This document shows positions 45,796 to 54,664 of a stretch of DNA of 64,000 nucleotides, piece after piece; positions within the stretch are counted from its first letter, which is position 1; each line of letters starts with the position of its first letter. The position numbers and the translations under genes were made by a program. The DNA is from Azospirillum brasilense (GTDB lineage Bacteria > Pseudomonadota > Alphaproteobacteria > Azospirillales > Azospirillaceae), in NCBI RefSeq assembly GCF_008365405.1, contig NZ_QOKV01000013.1, forward strand, positions 123,607 through 187,606, in the 5' to 3' direction. Below the pieces are notes generated by a model. The model saw only the letters and a program-made list of their open reading frames with translations. It had not been told where the DNA came from and made no database searches.

Positions 45796-48700
45796 GCGGC
45801 TTCAATCTTTCCGCGTGGGCGATCCGGAACCGCTCCCTGGTCCTCTTCCTGATGATCGGAGTCGTCCTGGCTGGAACCCTCGCGTTCCTGAAGCTCGGCC
45901 GGGCGGAGGACCCGGCCTTCACCATCCGCACCATGGTGGTGCAGGCGCAGTGGCCGGGCGCCACCCTGGACGAAACGCTCCAGCAGGTGACCGAGCGGAT
46001 CGAACGGACGCTGCAGGAGGTGCCGAACCTCGACACGCTGCGCAGCTACACGGTTCCCGGAACGGCCGTGATCTTCGTCGATCTGGTCGGCAGCACCCAG
46101 GGCCGCGCGGTGAGCGACACTTGGTACGAGGTGCGCAAGAGGGTCGGTGACATGCGCCACACCCTTCCGCAGGGCGTCCTCGGTCCCGGCTTCAATGATG
46201 ACTTCGGCGACACCTTCGGCATCATCTACGGCTTCACCGCCGACGGGTTCACGCACCGTGAACTGCGCGACGCCGTCGAAGACGTCCGTTCGCGCCTGCT
46301 GCTCATCCCGGACGTCTCGAAGATCGAGCTTCTGGGCGAGCAGGACGAGCGCGTCTACGTGGACTTCTCGCTGGAGACGCTGGCGGGGCTGGGGGTCGAG
46401 CCCGGCGCCCTGATCGCCGCCTTGCAGGCGCAGAATGCGGTGCGCCCGGCCGGCGTGCTGCGCACCGGCAAGGAGGCGCTGTCCCTGCAGGTCTCGGGCG
46501 CCTTCGCGTCGGAGCAGGACATCCTCGACGTCAATTTCGTGGCCGGCGGGCGCATGCTGCGCCTGCGCGATCTGGCCGAGGTGCGCCGCGATCTGGCCGA
46601 TCCGCCCCAGCCGCTGTTCCGGGTGAACGGCGAGCCGGCGATCGGGCTCGCCATCGCGATGCGTCCGGGCGGCGACATCCTCGCCCTGGGCCGGAACGTC
46701 TCGGCGGCGATGGCGCGCATCGGCGCCGGCCTGCCGATGGGGATCGAGGCGCATCTGGTGGCCGATCAGGCGCGCACGGTCGACGAGGCGATCTCCGACT
46801 TCATCACGTCGCTGTGGCAGGCCGTCGTCATCGTGCTGATCGTCAGCTTCGTCGCGCTCGGCCTGCGCGCGGGCGCCATCGTCGCGATCACGATTCCCTT
46901 GACGCTGGCCATCGTCTTCGCCGCGATGGATCTCCTCGGCATCGACCTCCAGCGCATCTCGCTGGGCGCGCTGATCATCGCGCTCGCCCTGCTGGTGGAC
47001 GACGCCATGACCACCATCGACGCGATGACCCGGCGGCTCGCCGCCGGCGACCGGATGGAGGTCGCCGCCGTGTATCCCTACAAGGCCCTGGCCATCGCGA
47101 TGCTGTCCGGCACGCTGGTGACCATCGCCGGTTTCGTGCCGATCGGGTTCGCGCAGAGTTCCGCCGGCGAATACACCTTCTCCATCTTCGCCGTCGTGGG
47201 CATCGCTCTGATCGCGTCCTGGCTCGTCGCGACCGTCTTCGCACCCGTCCTGGGCATGATGCTGCTGCGGCCGCCCAAGCCGGGTCGTGGCGGAGAGCCC
47301 GGCGCCGTGCTGCGGCTGTACCGCCGTGTTCTGAACGCGGCGATCCGGTTCCGCGGAGTAACGATCGCGACGACGCTCGGCCTGTTCGTCGCCGCGATCC
47401 TGGCGCTGGGTCTCGTGCCGCGGCAGTTCTTCCCTCCGTCGGACCGGGTCGAGCTTCTGGTCGATCTCCGCCTGCCGCAGAACGCCTCGATCCACGCCAC
47501 GCGCGAGGCGGTCGAGCGGTTCGACGCGCTGCTGGCCAAGGAGCCGGGGGTCGCGCGCTGGAGCAGCTATGCCGGGCGCGGCGCGATCCGCTTCTACCTG
47601 CCGCTGAACGTCCAGCTCGCCAACCCCTTCATCGGCCAGACGGTGGTCGTGACCACGGACATCGCGGCGCGCGAACGGCTGCAATCCCGCCTGGAAACCC
47701 TGCTGGCCGAGGAGTTCCCGGACGCCGTCGCCCGCGTGTACCCGCTGGAACTCGGGCCGCCCGTGGGATGGCCGCTGCAGTACCGCGTCGTCGGGCCGGA
47801 CCCGAGCGAGGTGCGCGAGATCGCGATGAAGCTCGCGCAGGTTGTCGCGACGTTCCCCGAGACGCGACGGATCAACTTCGACTGGATGGAAACCGCCCGC
47901 AAATTGCGGGTGCGGATCGACCAGGACGAAGCGCGGCGCCTGGGCTTGAGTTCGGCCGCCGTCGCCACCATGCTGAACGCCGCCGTCTCGGGAAGCTCCG
48001 TCACGCCGATCCGCGACGGGATCTATCTGATCGACGTTCTGGCGCGGGACGCCCGCGGGCAGACCCTGTCGGTGGAAACGCTGCGCAGCCTGCCGGTGTC
48101 CCTGCCGAACGGACGGAGCGTTCCGCTGAACCAATTGGCGTCCTTCGGCTACACCCAGGATCTTCCGCTGGTCTGGCGGCGCGGTCGTCAGCCGACCCTG
48201 ACGCTGCAGGCGGACGTGGCGCCCGGCGTCCCGCCGGAATCCGCCATCGACGCCTTGGCGCCCCGCATCGCCGACCTGTCGACCGCCCTGCCGCCGGAAT
48301 ACCGCATCGAGGTCGGCGGAATCGCGGAGGAAAGCGCCAAGAGCCGCGCGTCGGTCTTCGCCGTCGTCCCGTTGATGCTGCTCCTCGTGCTGACCGTGCT
48401 GATGGTCCAGCTTCGCAGCTTTCAGCGTCTGGCGATCGTGCTGAGCGTGGTGCCGCTCGGCCTGATCGGCGTCGTTCTGGCGCTGCTGGCGTCCGGTCAG
48501 CCGCTCGGCTTCGTCGCCATATTGGGGGTCCTTGCGCTCGTCGGCATGATCGCGAAGAACGCGGTGATCCTGATCGAGCAGATCGAGGCGGAGCGGGCCG
48601 CCGGACGAGCCATCCCGGACGCCGTGGTCGAAGCCTGCGGCTCCCGGTTCCGCCCGATCATGCTGACCGCCGCCTCTACCGTGCTCGGCCTCATCCCGAT

Positions 48701-48863
48701 TGCCTTCACGGTGTTCTGGGGTGCGATGGCCTTCGCGATCATGGGCGGCCTCCTTGTCGCGTCGCTGCTGACGCTCGTCTTCCTTCCGACGCTCTATGTG
48801 GCGTGGTTCAGCCGCCGCGAGACGGTGCGCAAGCCAGCTTCGGCCCGTCCATCGGCGGTGTGA
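45792..48863 (+). CDS. RND-family efflux pump inner membrane protein
   Basis: A 1023-residue RND transporter with 12 helices in the usual 1+5+1+5 layout: N-terminal helix NRSLVLFLMIGVVLAGTLAF, large periplasmic loops after helices 1 and 7, the proton-relay Asp pair in LALLVDDAMTTIDAM (helix 4), and FVAILGVLALVGMIAKNAVILIEQI (helix 11-12 region). The first loop begins GRAEDPAFTIRTMVVQAQWPG, typical of the heavy/hydrophobic compound efflux branch with one adaptor. Translationally coupled to the adaptor; no outer membrane TolC-like protein gene follows. Confidence 0.95.
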   Translation: MSGFNLSAWAIRNRSLVLFLMIGVVLAGTLAFLKLGRAEDPAFTIRTMVVQAQWPGATLDETLQQVTERIERTLQEVPNLDTLRSYTVPGTAVIFVDLVGSTQGRAVSDTWYEVRKRVGDMRHTLPQGVLGPGFNDDFGDTFGIIYGFTADGFTHRELRDAVEDVRSRLLLIPDVSKIELLGEQDERVYVDFSLETLAGLGVEPGALIAALQAQNAVRPAGVLRTGKEALSLQVSGAFASEQDILDVNFVAGGRMLRLRDLAEVRRDLADPPQPLFRVNGEPAIGLAIAMRPGGDILALGRNVSAAMARIGAGLPMGIEAHLVADQARTVDEAISDFITSLWQAVVIVLIVSFVALGLRAGAIVAITIPLTLAIVFAAMDLLGIDLQRISLGALIIALALLVDDAMTTIDAMTRRLAAGDRMEVAAVYPYKALAIAMLSGTLVTIAGFVPIGFAQSSAGEYTFSIFAVVGIALIASWLVATVFAPVLGMMLLRPPKPGRGGEPGAVLRLYRRVLNAAIRFRGVTIATTLGLFVAAILALGLVPRQFFPPSDRVELLVDLRLPQNASIHATREAVERFDALLAKEPGVARWSSYAGRGAIRFYLPLNVQLANPFIGQTVVVTTDIAARERLQSRLETLLAEEFPDAVARVYPLELGPPVGWPLQYRVVGPDPSEVREIAMKLAQVVATFPETRRINFDWMETARKLRVRIDQDEARRLGLSSAAVATMLNAAVSGSSVTPIRDGIYLIDVLARDARGQTLSVETLRSLPVSLPNGRSVPLNQLASFGYTQDLPLVWRRGRQPTLTLQADVAPGVPPESAIDALAPRIADLSTALPPEYRIEVGGIAEESAKSRASVFAVVPLMLLLVLTVLMVQLRSFQRLAIVLSVVPLGLIGVVLALLASGQPLGFVAILGVLALVGMIAKNAVILIEQIEAERAAGRAIPDAVVEACGSRFRPIMLTAASTVLGLIPIAFTVFWGAMAFAIMGGLLVASLLTLVFLPTLYVAWFSRRETVRKPASARPSAV

Positions 48864-48896
48864 CCGCCTTGGGACATTCGGTCTTGAACGCGGGAA

Positions 48897-49448
48897 ATGA
48901 GGATGCCGGTGGAAACGAAGAACAACGTCATCGACATCAGGCTCTGCCACCTGTCGCAGTTGTTCGACAGCGTCGATCCGTCGCCGTTCCGCGAAGGCAC
49001 TCTGACGCCGGGCGCCGAGGAGTATTTCCTGAGGCGGGTGAAGGAACTGCCCGTGAATCAGCCGGTTCGCATCGTGATCCATCTTCCGGCCAAGGAGATG
49101 ACGCGGTGTCCGCCGTTCGATGTCGCCGCCGCGCTGACCGGCCATTTCGCCGCCTGTGCTGCGGGCGAGGCGAAAAGGAATCGCGAGTCCATCCGAACGT
49201 GGCGCCAAGCGGCCTTGATCGGTTTTGTCGTTCTATCCATCTGCCTTTTCCTTGCTTGGCAGATCTCCAACAATTTTCCGGCTCGCCCGATGACCCGGAT
49301 TTTGCAGGAGAGCTTCGTCATCCTTGGTTGGGTCTCGGTCTGGAAGCCCATCGAGACCTTTCTTTACGAGCTGCTGCCGCCGGACAAACGCCGCCGCCGG
49401 CACCTGCTGCATCGCCTCTCGTCCGCCGAAGTCGTCGTGTGCGAATAA
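48897..49448 (+). CDS. Hypothetical membrane protein at the end of the RND operon
   Basis: A 183-residue protein: soluble N-terminal 100 residues (VNQPVRIVIHLPAKEM), two hydrophobic segments (AALIGFVVLSICLFLAWQIS and ILQESFVILGWVSVWKPIETFLYELLP) and a basic tail (PPDKRRRRHLLHRL). It starts 33 bp after the pump. No family is recognised; its place as the last gene before IS remnants suggests it belongs to the same transferred unit. Confidence 0.7.
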   Translation: MRMPVETKNNVIDIRLCHLSQLFDSVDPSPFREGTLTPGAEEYFLRRVKELPVNQPVRIVIHLPAKEMTRCPPFDVAAALTGHFAACAAGEAKRNRESIRTWRQAALIGFVVLSICLFLAWQISNNFPARPMTRILQESFVILGWVSVWKPIETFLYELLPPDKRRRRHLLHRLSSAEVVVCE

Positions 49449-49489
49449 TTTCAGCGTCGAGCTATGCGGGAGATTGGGTGACGGGGCGG

Positions 49490-49808
49490 TCAGGCGGCGT
49501 TCTGAGACACGGCTTCGATGACCTCGATGCCGTCGCGGAATGTGACGCCGTGGACGACCTTGGGCAACCGGTTCTCGCCCTGCAGCCGCCGCCAGGTTTC
49601 CGCCGTCTCCCGGTCCGGGACCATCCGGATCTCGCGCAGGTCCTGCTTCATCGCCGGCGGCGCGGACGTGGCCACCCTGTTCAGCACGTTGGCGGTCTTG
49701 TGCACCCAGCAGCGCTGTCCAGGCCGATGGCGAGGCCACGCGCCTGGATGTCGATCCGTTCCTTCCGGTCCGCCGGGGTGGCGCCGACGATCGCCAGCAT
49801 GCACTCAA
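49490..49808 (-). pseudogene. Decayed IS256-family transposase
   Basis: Minus-strand frames contain three mutator-type transposase pieces: MLAIVGATPADRKERIDI (the conserved I-GATPEGKKE block), then in another frame RCWVHKTANVLNRV (the R-CW-HK-ANVL block), and the C-terminal end TWRRLQGENRLPKVVHGV with the stop at 49490. The blocks are far apart in an intact protein, so most of the gene has been deleted and frameshifted. Confidence 0.8.
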
Positions 49809-50383
49809 TAATCAGCCGTATTCCCTAGAGCGGATTGGCTGAAATCTGGTAGGTTGAACGAGGCTTTAACCGGCGAAAGGGGGGTCTTGGATGCCGTTGA
49901 CGGAAAGGACCGCCCAGGGCGATCAGTATGTCCTTCCCGGTGCGGAGCGCCGGACCGAGCCCGGACTTCCCTACGCTGCCGAACCCGACGGCCAGTTGGC
50001 TCTGCATTTCTATGAGCCTCCCCGTACCGACGAGAAGAATTCTGGCAAACCGCCCCCTTTGCCGCGTCCGCTCCCCCGCCCCACGCCAATCAACGAAGGT
50101 CCGCTTGCCGGCCGTGTCGCGTTCTTCCCGCAGGTCATGAAAGATGTGACCGAAGCCTTCCGAGGTTTTTCCGGCGTGACGAAAGAACGCCAGGATTAGA
50201 GCATCGTGCATGAAAGGTGAATCGGAGTTGCGCCGGAGCTGAGGCTGTGATTCGCCGTCTTTGAAGGTGGCTCACGGGTCGAGGCTGTTGGTCGGACCTT
50301 CAGGTTCGGGTTTATGAAGAGATCGAGCGAGGCGGTTCCCGCCTTCATATCGCGTGATAGGAGGGCCACTCCAGCTTGGCCGG
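49809..50383. other. Non-coding or decayed segment between IS256 remnant and usp
   Basis: One 102-codon frame (49891-50199, plus; MPLTERTAQGDQYVLPGAER at its start, Pro-rich middle) has no recognisable domain and overlaps an equally long minus frame (49825-50211); neither is convincing. The area looks like merged fragments of mobile DNA. Nothing else is evident. Confidence 0.4.
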
Positions 50384-51280
50384 TCAATGGGCCAGCAACA
50401 CGGCGCAGCCAGTGGGATGCGTCAGAACGTGGCGCGTGGCACCGCCCAGTATGATCTCCCGCATCCGGCTATGCCCGTAGCCACCCATCACCAGCAATCC
50501 GGCATTCAGAGCGTGCGCCGCTTCCACCAGGGCTGCACCGATCGGCTGGCCTTCCCGGCCGACCTTGTGGATGGTGGCCTGGACGCCGTGCCAGACGAGG
50601 TGGTCGGCCAAAAGCTGCGGCTGCGGCCGTGGCCGCCCCCGGAGCACGCCAGCCAGGGCATCCATGGGGCCTTCGTCCGCGATCAGGATGGAGGCCTTGC
50701 GCGCCCGAGAGATGAAGCCCATGGCGCCGGCGACCGCGCGCACCGACGACAGGCTGCCGTTCCAGGCGATGGCGACGGTGTCGAGCCGCTCCATGGCACC
50801 GCCGGTCAACAGCAGGGGACGGCCCGACTCGAACAGCACGCACTGGGAGACCTCCAAGTCCACCGGCTCGCCGGCCGGCCTGGCCAGGATGGTCAGATCG
50901 GCAAAGCGCGCCCGTGCCGGCAGGATCCAGGCGGTCGGGCCGGTCGCCTCGCGCCAAGAAACCGACACGCCGTTTCCCTTGGCCAATCCTTCCGCGGGCC
51001 GCTCCGTCACGATTGCGGAGGCTCTGGCCACCATTTCATCGAACATCCGCCGGGCCGCCGCCGCGGTTTTCTGCGCTTTGCGCTCGGCTTCATCGACGAC
51101 CTCCTGGAGGATTTCGGCGGAAACACTTTCGCCGTACAAGGGCAGATCATCGCGCGGATCGCGCCGAACATGCAGGACCTCGATATGGGCCGCGAAGAGG
51201 CGTGCCAGCGCGAAGGCCTCTTCCAGAAGCGCCGCATCGGTGGGAAGACCGCCGACCGGAATGAGGATGTTCTTGATCAT
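50384..51280 (-). CDS. Two-domain universal stress protein (UspA family)
   Basis: A 298-residue tandem Usp. The first domain begins ILIPVGGLPTDAALLEEAFALA; the second begins TVAIAWNGSLSSVRAVAGAM and ends with the ATP-binding signature MGGYGHSRMREIILGGATRHVL (G-2x-G-9x-G-S/T type). Usp proteins with two domains are often induced by oxygen limitation and next to Crp/Fnr-controlled genes. ATG 51280 follows GGGAGG; the frame to 51301 adds only seven residues. Its upstream region has three 15-bp tandem repeats. Confidence 0.92.
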   Translation of the reverse strand: MIKNILIPVGGLPTDAALLEEAFALARLFAAHIEVLHVRRDPRDDLPLYGESVSAEILQEVVDEAERKAQKTAAAARRMFDEMVARASAIVTERPAEGLAKGNGVSVSWREATGPTAWILPARARFADLTILARPAGEPVDLEVSQCVLFESGRPLLLTGGAMERLDTVAIAWNGSLSSVRAVAGAMGFISRARKASILIADEGPMDALAGVLRGRPRPQPQLLADHLVWHGVQATIHKVGREGQPIGAALVEAAHALNAGLLVMGGYGHSRMREIILGGATRHVLTHPTGCAVLLAH

Positions 51281-51356
51281 GGGGCCTCCCGAGCGCTTCA
51301 TGCAAATAAGGACAAAGACTCGGAGATCCTGCCTACCCGTCGCTGTGCTGCCTTAT

Positions 51357-51399
51357 CCCAGATTAAGGGATCTCAGATTAAGGGATCCCAGAGTAAGGG
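51357..51399. repeat. Three 15-bp tandem repeats upstream of usp
   Basis: CCCAGATTAAGGGAT, CTCAGATTAAGGGAT and CCCAGAGTAAGGG in direct succession, 77-119 bp upstream of the usp start. Either a slippage repeat or phased binding sites. Confidence 0.65.
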
Positions 51400-51535
51400 C
51401 GTTCCTTTCCGCCTTCGGCGTCAGGCCTCGCAAACCGTGCCATGACCCAATGATCGCTTCAACCATCGTTGTTCGGCAGACTTGGCGACGCCTTCTCCGA
51501 AGAAAGGTGACGCTCCTATTGAAACGACCGCCCCG

Positions 51536-52012
51536 TCAAATGGGCACCGACGGCGACTTGCCGGACCGCGGGTCCGCCTCCGACAGGACCGGTGCGATCG
51601 CCACACCGTCTTGTTCATGCGAAGCGCTCGACTGCGAGGCATGGCCGCACAAGCGGAGAATCGTCATGCGCAGGTGCCTCACCGCCGTTTCGCTGACCCA
51701 GCCACGGTAGAGGTTCAGGATGAACTTGAGCAGGCCTTCAAGAATGGCGATGCCGAGAGAGACGATGGACAGCCCCATGATCGCCGAAAGCGATCCGGAC
51801 GAAATGGCGTCGTTGACGATGCGCCTCTGGATTTCATGGGGCCACACGCTCAAAAGGAAGACCATGGCGGATAGGACCGACAGCCCGCCTTGGTGTTTCC
51901 CGCTGTGGCGCCACACATAGCTGGCGATCGATGGCGGCGACGGTTCGGGCCGGCCTCCCTGCGCTGCAGCTTCGTGCCGCACCGCGTGAATCATCGTATC
52001 GTCAGGCATCAT
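51536..52012 (-). pseudogene. Truncated ABC exporter transmembrane domain
   Basis: 158 residues that correspond only to the start of an ABC exporter: helix LSVLSAMVFLLSVWPHEIQRRI, helix IMGLSIVSLGIAILEGLLKFIL, and the first cytoplasmic helix SETAVRHLRMTILRLCGHAS followed by IAPVLSEADP, where a full protein continues with VGGFVG and four more helices plus an ATPase. The frame ends in an unrelated RSGKSPSVPI tail. It overlaps the end of the P-type ATPase gene by 11 bp. Probably non-functional, unless the short protein has another role. Confidence 0.7.
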
Positions 52013-54620
52013 GCGCTCGGTGCTCGGATCGCGGGCTGGACGGTCCGTGCGGGAACCGGCCCGCCGCCATCGCCCCTCGTCGCACCTGTCGCCCAAACCA
52101 GCGATAAAACAAGCGCTTGATGCACTCGGCCAGAATCAGATAGGCAGCGACGGTCCCCGCCAGGAAGATGAAAAAGGCCAATGGCAGGCTTACGAAGCCG
52201 AACAGCGGGCCGAGCGGGCTCAGCGGGATGAGTGCCGCAAGCAGGACCATCCCCACCGACAAGGCCGCCAGAAGTGGATGCGGCCGACTGACCAGAGGCG
52301 ACCGCCGCGTCCGGATGACGAAGATGATCAGCGCCTGGGTCGCCAGGGATTCCACGAACCAGCCGGTCTGGAAAAGCGCCTCCCCGGCACCGAAGATGGT
52401 CAGCAGGGCATAAAAGGTCAGGAAATCGAACAGGGAACTGACCGGCCCCAGGATGAGCATGAAGCGACGGATCAGATCCATGTTCCAGCGGACTGGGCGG
52501 ACGATGGTTTCCGGATCGACGCGGTCGAAGGGGATGCCGATCTCCGACGCGTCGTAGAGCAGGTTGTTCAGCAGCACCTGGATCGGCAGCATCGGCAGGA
52601 AGGGCAGGACCAGCGCGGCGCCCGCCATGCTCAGCATGTTGCCGAAATTCGAACTGCTTCCCATCAGGATGTATTTGGTGACGTTCTCGACCGTGCGGCG
52701 GCCTTCCAGCACGCCGCCGTGGATCACCGACAGGTCGTGCTCCAGCAGGATCAGGCTCGCCGCGTCCTTGGCCACGTCGGCGGCGCCGTCCACCGAGATG
52801 CCGACATCGGCGGCGTGCAGCGCCGCCGCGTCGTTGATGCCGTCGCCGAGAAAGCCCACCGCGTGACCGCGCTGCTTCAGCGCCAGCAGCACGCGCTGCT
52901 TTTGCGGCGGCGACAGCCGGCAGAACACATTCACCTTGGCGAGCCGCAAGCGGAGCGCCTCCTCGCTCATGGCGCGCAGCTCGTCGCCGGTGATCAGACC
53001 GGTCACGGGAATGCCCAGATCGCGGCAGACGTGCCGGGTCACGCGGTCGTTGTCGCCGGTCAGTATCTTCACGGCGACCCCGGCCTTCGACAAGGCGTGC
53101 ACGGCCGCCGCCGCGTCGGCCTTGGGCGGGTCGAGGAAGGCGGCGAAGCCGGCGAACACCAGTTCGGTCTCGTCCGTGACCCGCGCTTCCCGCTGGTCCG
53201 GCCCGACCACGCGCGAGGCGATGCCGAGCACCCGGAACCCGTCGTCGCTCAACTGTTCGAACAGGCGCCGGACGCGCGCCCTGGCCTCGGCGTCGAAGGC
53301 GCTCGGCTCCCCCGGCCCCGGCTCGTAATGGGTGGACAGGCGCAGGACGTCCTCCGGCGCCCCCTTGACGATCAGCAGGTGCTGTCCGCCGCGCTCCAGA
53401 AGGACGGAGACGCGCCGGCGCTCGAAGTCGAAGGGGACCTCGTCGAGTTTGTGCCAATCGACGGCATCCGGTTGGCCATGCTCCAGGATGGCGTCGTCGA
53501 GCGGGCTGCGGATGCCGCTTTCGAAGCGGCTGTTGAGCCAGGCCAGCCGGAACACCTCGTCGCTGTCTTGTCCTTGAGCATCGATGTGCCGGACCAGACG
53601 GATGCGCGCCTCGGTCAGGGTACCGGTCTTGTCCGTGCACAGGACATCCATGGCTCCCAGATTGTGCAGCGCCGTCAGCCGCTTGACGATCACCTTGCGT
53701 TCGGCGAGACGCAGGGCGCCGCGGGCCAGCGTCACCGTCACGACCATCGGAAGCAATTCCGGTGTCAGCCCGACCGCCAGTGCGACCGCGAACATCAGCG
53801 ATTCCAGCCAGGGCCGGTGGAACAGCACGTTCGCCAGCAGCACGAACAGCACAAGGAACACGGTCACACGCAGGATCAGCAGACCGAAATGGCGCACGCC
53901 GATCTCGAAATCGGTGGGCGGCGGCGCCGCTCTCAGGCTGTGCGCCATCGCGCCGAGCAGGGTGGCGCGCCCGGTCCGCAGGATCACCGCCCGTCCCGTG
54001 CCGCTGATGACCGACGTGCCCATGAACAGCGTGTTGGTCGCCTCGCCGGGATCGACGACGTGCGGCAGGTCGGCCACGTGCTTCTCGGTCGGATAAGGCT
54101 CGCCCGTCAGCAGCGCCTGGTTCACGAAGAGGTCGCGCGCCTCCATCAGTCGGGCATCCGCCGGCACGAGGTCGCCCGCGGCCAACTGCACGACGTCGCC
54201 CGGCACCAGCCGCTCGACCGGCAACACGCGTTCCTGGCCATCGCGGAGGACCCTGGCCCGCAGCGCAACCGAGCGGCGCAGGTCCTCGATGGCGTTGCCG
54301 GCACGGACTTCCTGAACGAAGTCGAGAACGACGCTGACGAACACGATGCCCATGACGATGGCGAAGCTGTAGAAGTCGCCGGCCATGGCCGAGAATCCGC
54401 TGGCCAGAAGCAGGATGATCAGCAGAGGGTTGCGCAGGCGGTCGAGGAACTGGAGCCACAACGGCCTCCGCCGCACCGCCGAAAGGTCGTTGGACCCGCA
54501 GCGGGTCAACCGCGCGTCCGCTTCGGCGCCGCTCAACCCACCCGCCGTGCTTCCGATCCCGGCGAGGAGGGAGTCCAGCGGCTGGCTGGCCAGGGCGACG
54601 CTGTCGGGATCGCTTCCCAT
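52002..54620 (-). CDS. mgtA: Magnesium-translocating P-type ATPase (MgtA/MgtB type, P3B)
   Basis: An 872-residue P-type ATPase: N-terminal cation ATPase domain with GLSGAEADARL, helices 1-2 near LLIILLLASGFSAMAGD, actuator TGEP motif in NQALLTGEPYPTEK, helix-4 motif VGLTPELLPMVV, phosphorylation site CTDKTGTLT, KGAPEDVL, LTGDN and GDGINDAAALHAADVGI hinge, and C-terminal helices with LPIQVLLNNLLYDASE, which fits the Mg2+ branch. It starts after GGAG. It neighbours macB in the same direction. mgtE at 28193 gives the genome a second Mg2+ uptake route. Acquired islands often carry MgtA with stress proteins. Confidence 0.93.
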   Translation of the reverse strand: MGSDPDSVALASQPLDSLLAGIGSTAGGLSGAEADARLTRCGSNDLSAVRRRPLWLQFLDRLRNPLLIILLLASGFSAMAGDFYSFAIVMGIVFVSVVLDFVQEVRAGNAIEDLRRSVALRARVLRDGQERVLPVERLVPGDVVQLAAGDLVPADARLMEARDLFVNQALLTGEPYPTEKHVADLPHVVDPGEATNTLFMGTSVISGTGRAVILRTGRATLLGAMAHSLRAAPPPTDFEIGVRHFGLLILRVTVFLVLFVLLANVLFHRPWLESLMFAVALAVGLTPELLPMVVTVTLARGALRLAERKVIVKRLTALHNLGAMDVLCTDKTGTLTEARIRLVRHIDAQGQDSDEVFRLAWLNSRFESGIRSPLDDAILEHGQPDAVDWHKLDEVPFDFERRRVSVLLERGGQHLLIVKGAPEDVLRLSTHYEPGPGEPSAFDAEARARVRRLFEQLSDDGFRVLGIASRVVGPDQREARVTDETELVFAGFAAFLDPPKADAAAAVHALSKAGVAVKILTGDNDRVTRHVCRDLGIPVTGLITGDELRAMSEEALRLRLAKVNVFCRLSPPQKQRVLLALKQRGHAVGFLGDGINDAAALHAADVGISVDGAADVAKDAASLILLEHDLSVIHGGVLEGRRTVENVTKYILMGSSSNFGNMLSMAGAALVLPFLPMLPIQVLLNNLLYDASEIGIPFDRVDPETIVRPVRWNMDLIRRFMLILGPVSSLFDFLTFYALLTIFGAGEALFQTGWFVESLATQALIIFVIRTRRSPLVSRPHPLLAALSVGMVLLAALIPLSPLGPLFGFVSLPLAFFIFLAGTVAAYLILAECIKRLFYRWFGRQVRRGAMAAGRFPHGPSSPRSEHRAHDA

Positions 54621-54664
54621 ACCGCCCGTCTCCTTGCACGCTGCGTCCCGCTGCCTTGGCCTGT

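Noticed and set aside
42201..49208. Very long minus frames (42201-44912, 45675-49208) opposite the patatin, GntP and RND genes
   Set aside because: Codon-bias shadows of well-defined plus-strand proteins.
49891..50199. 102-codon plus frame after the IS256 remnant
   Set aside because: Pro-rich, no domain, opposed by an equally long minus frame; kept only as a note in the spacer entry.
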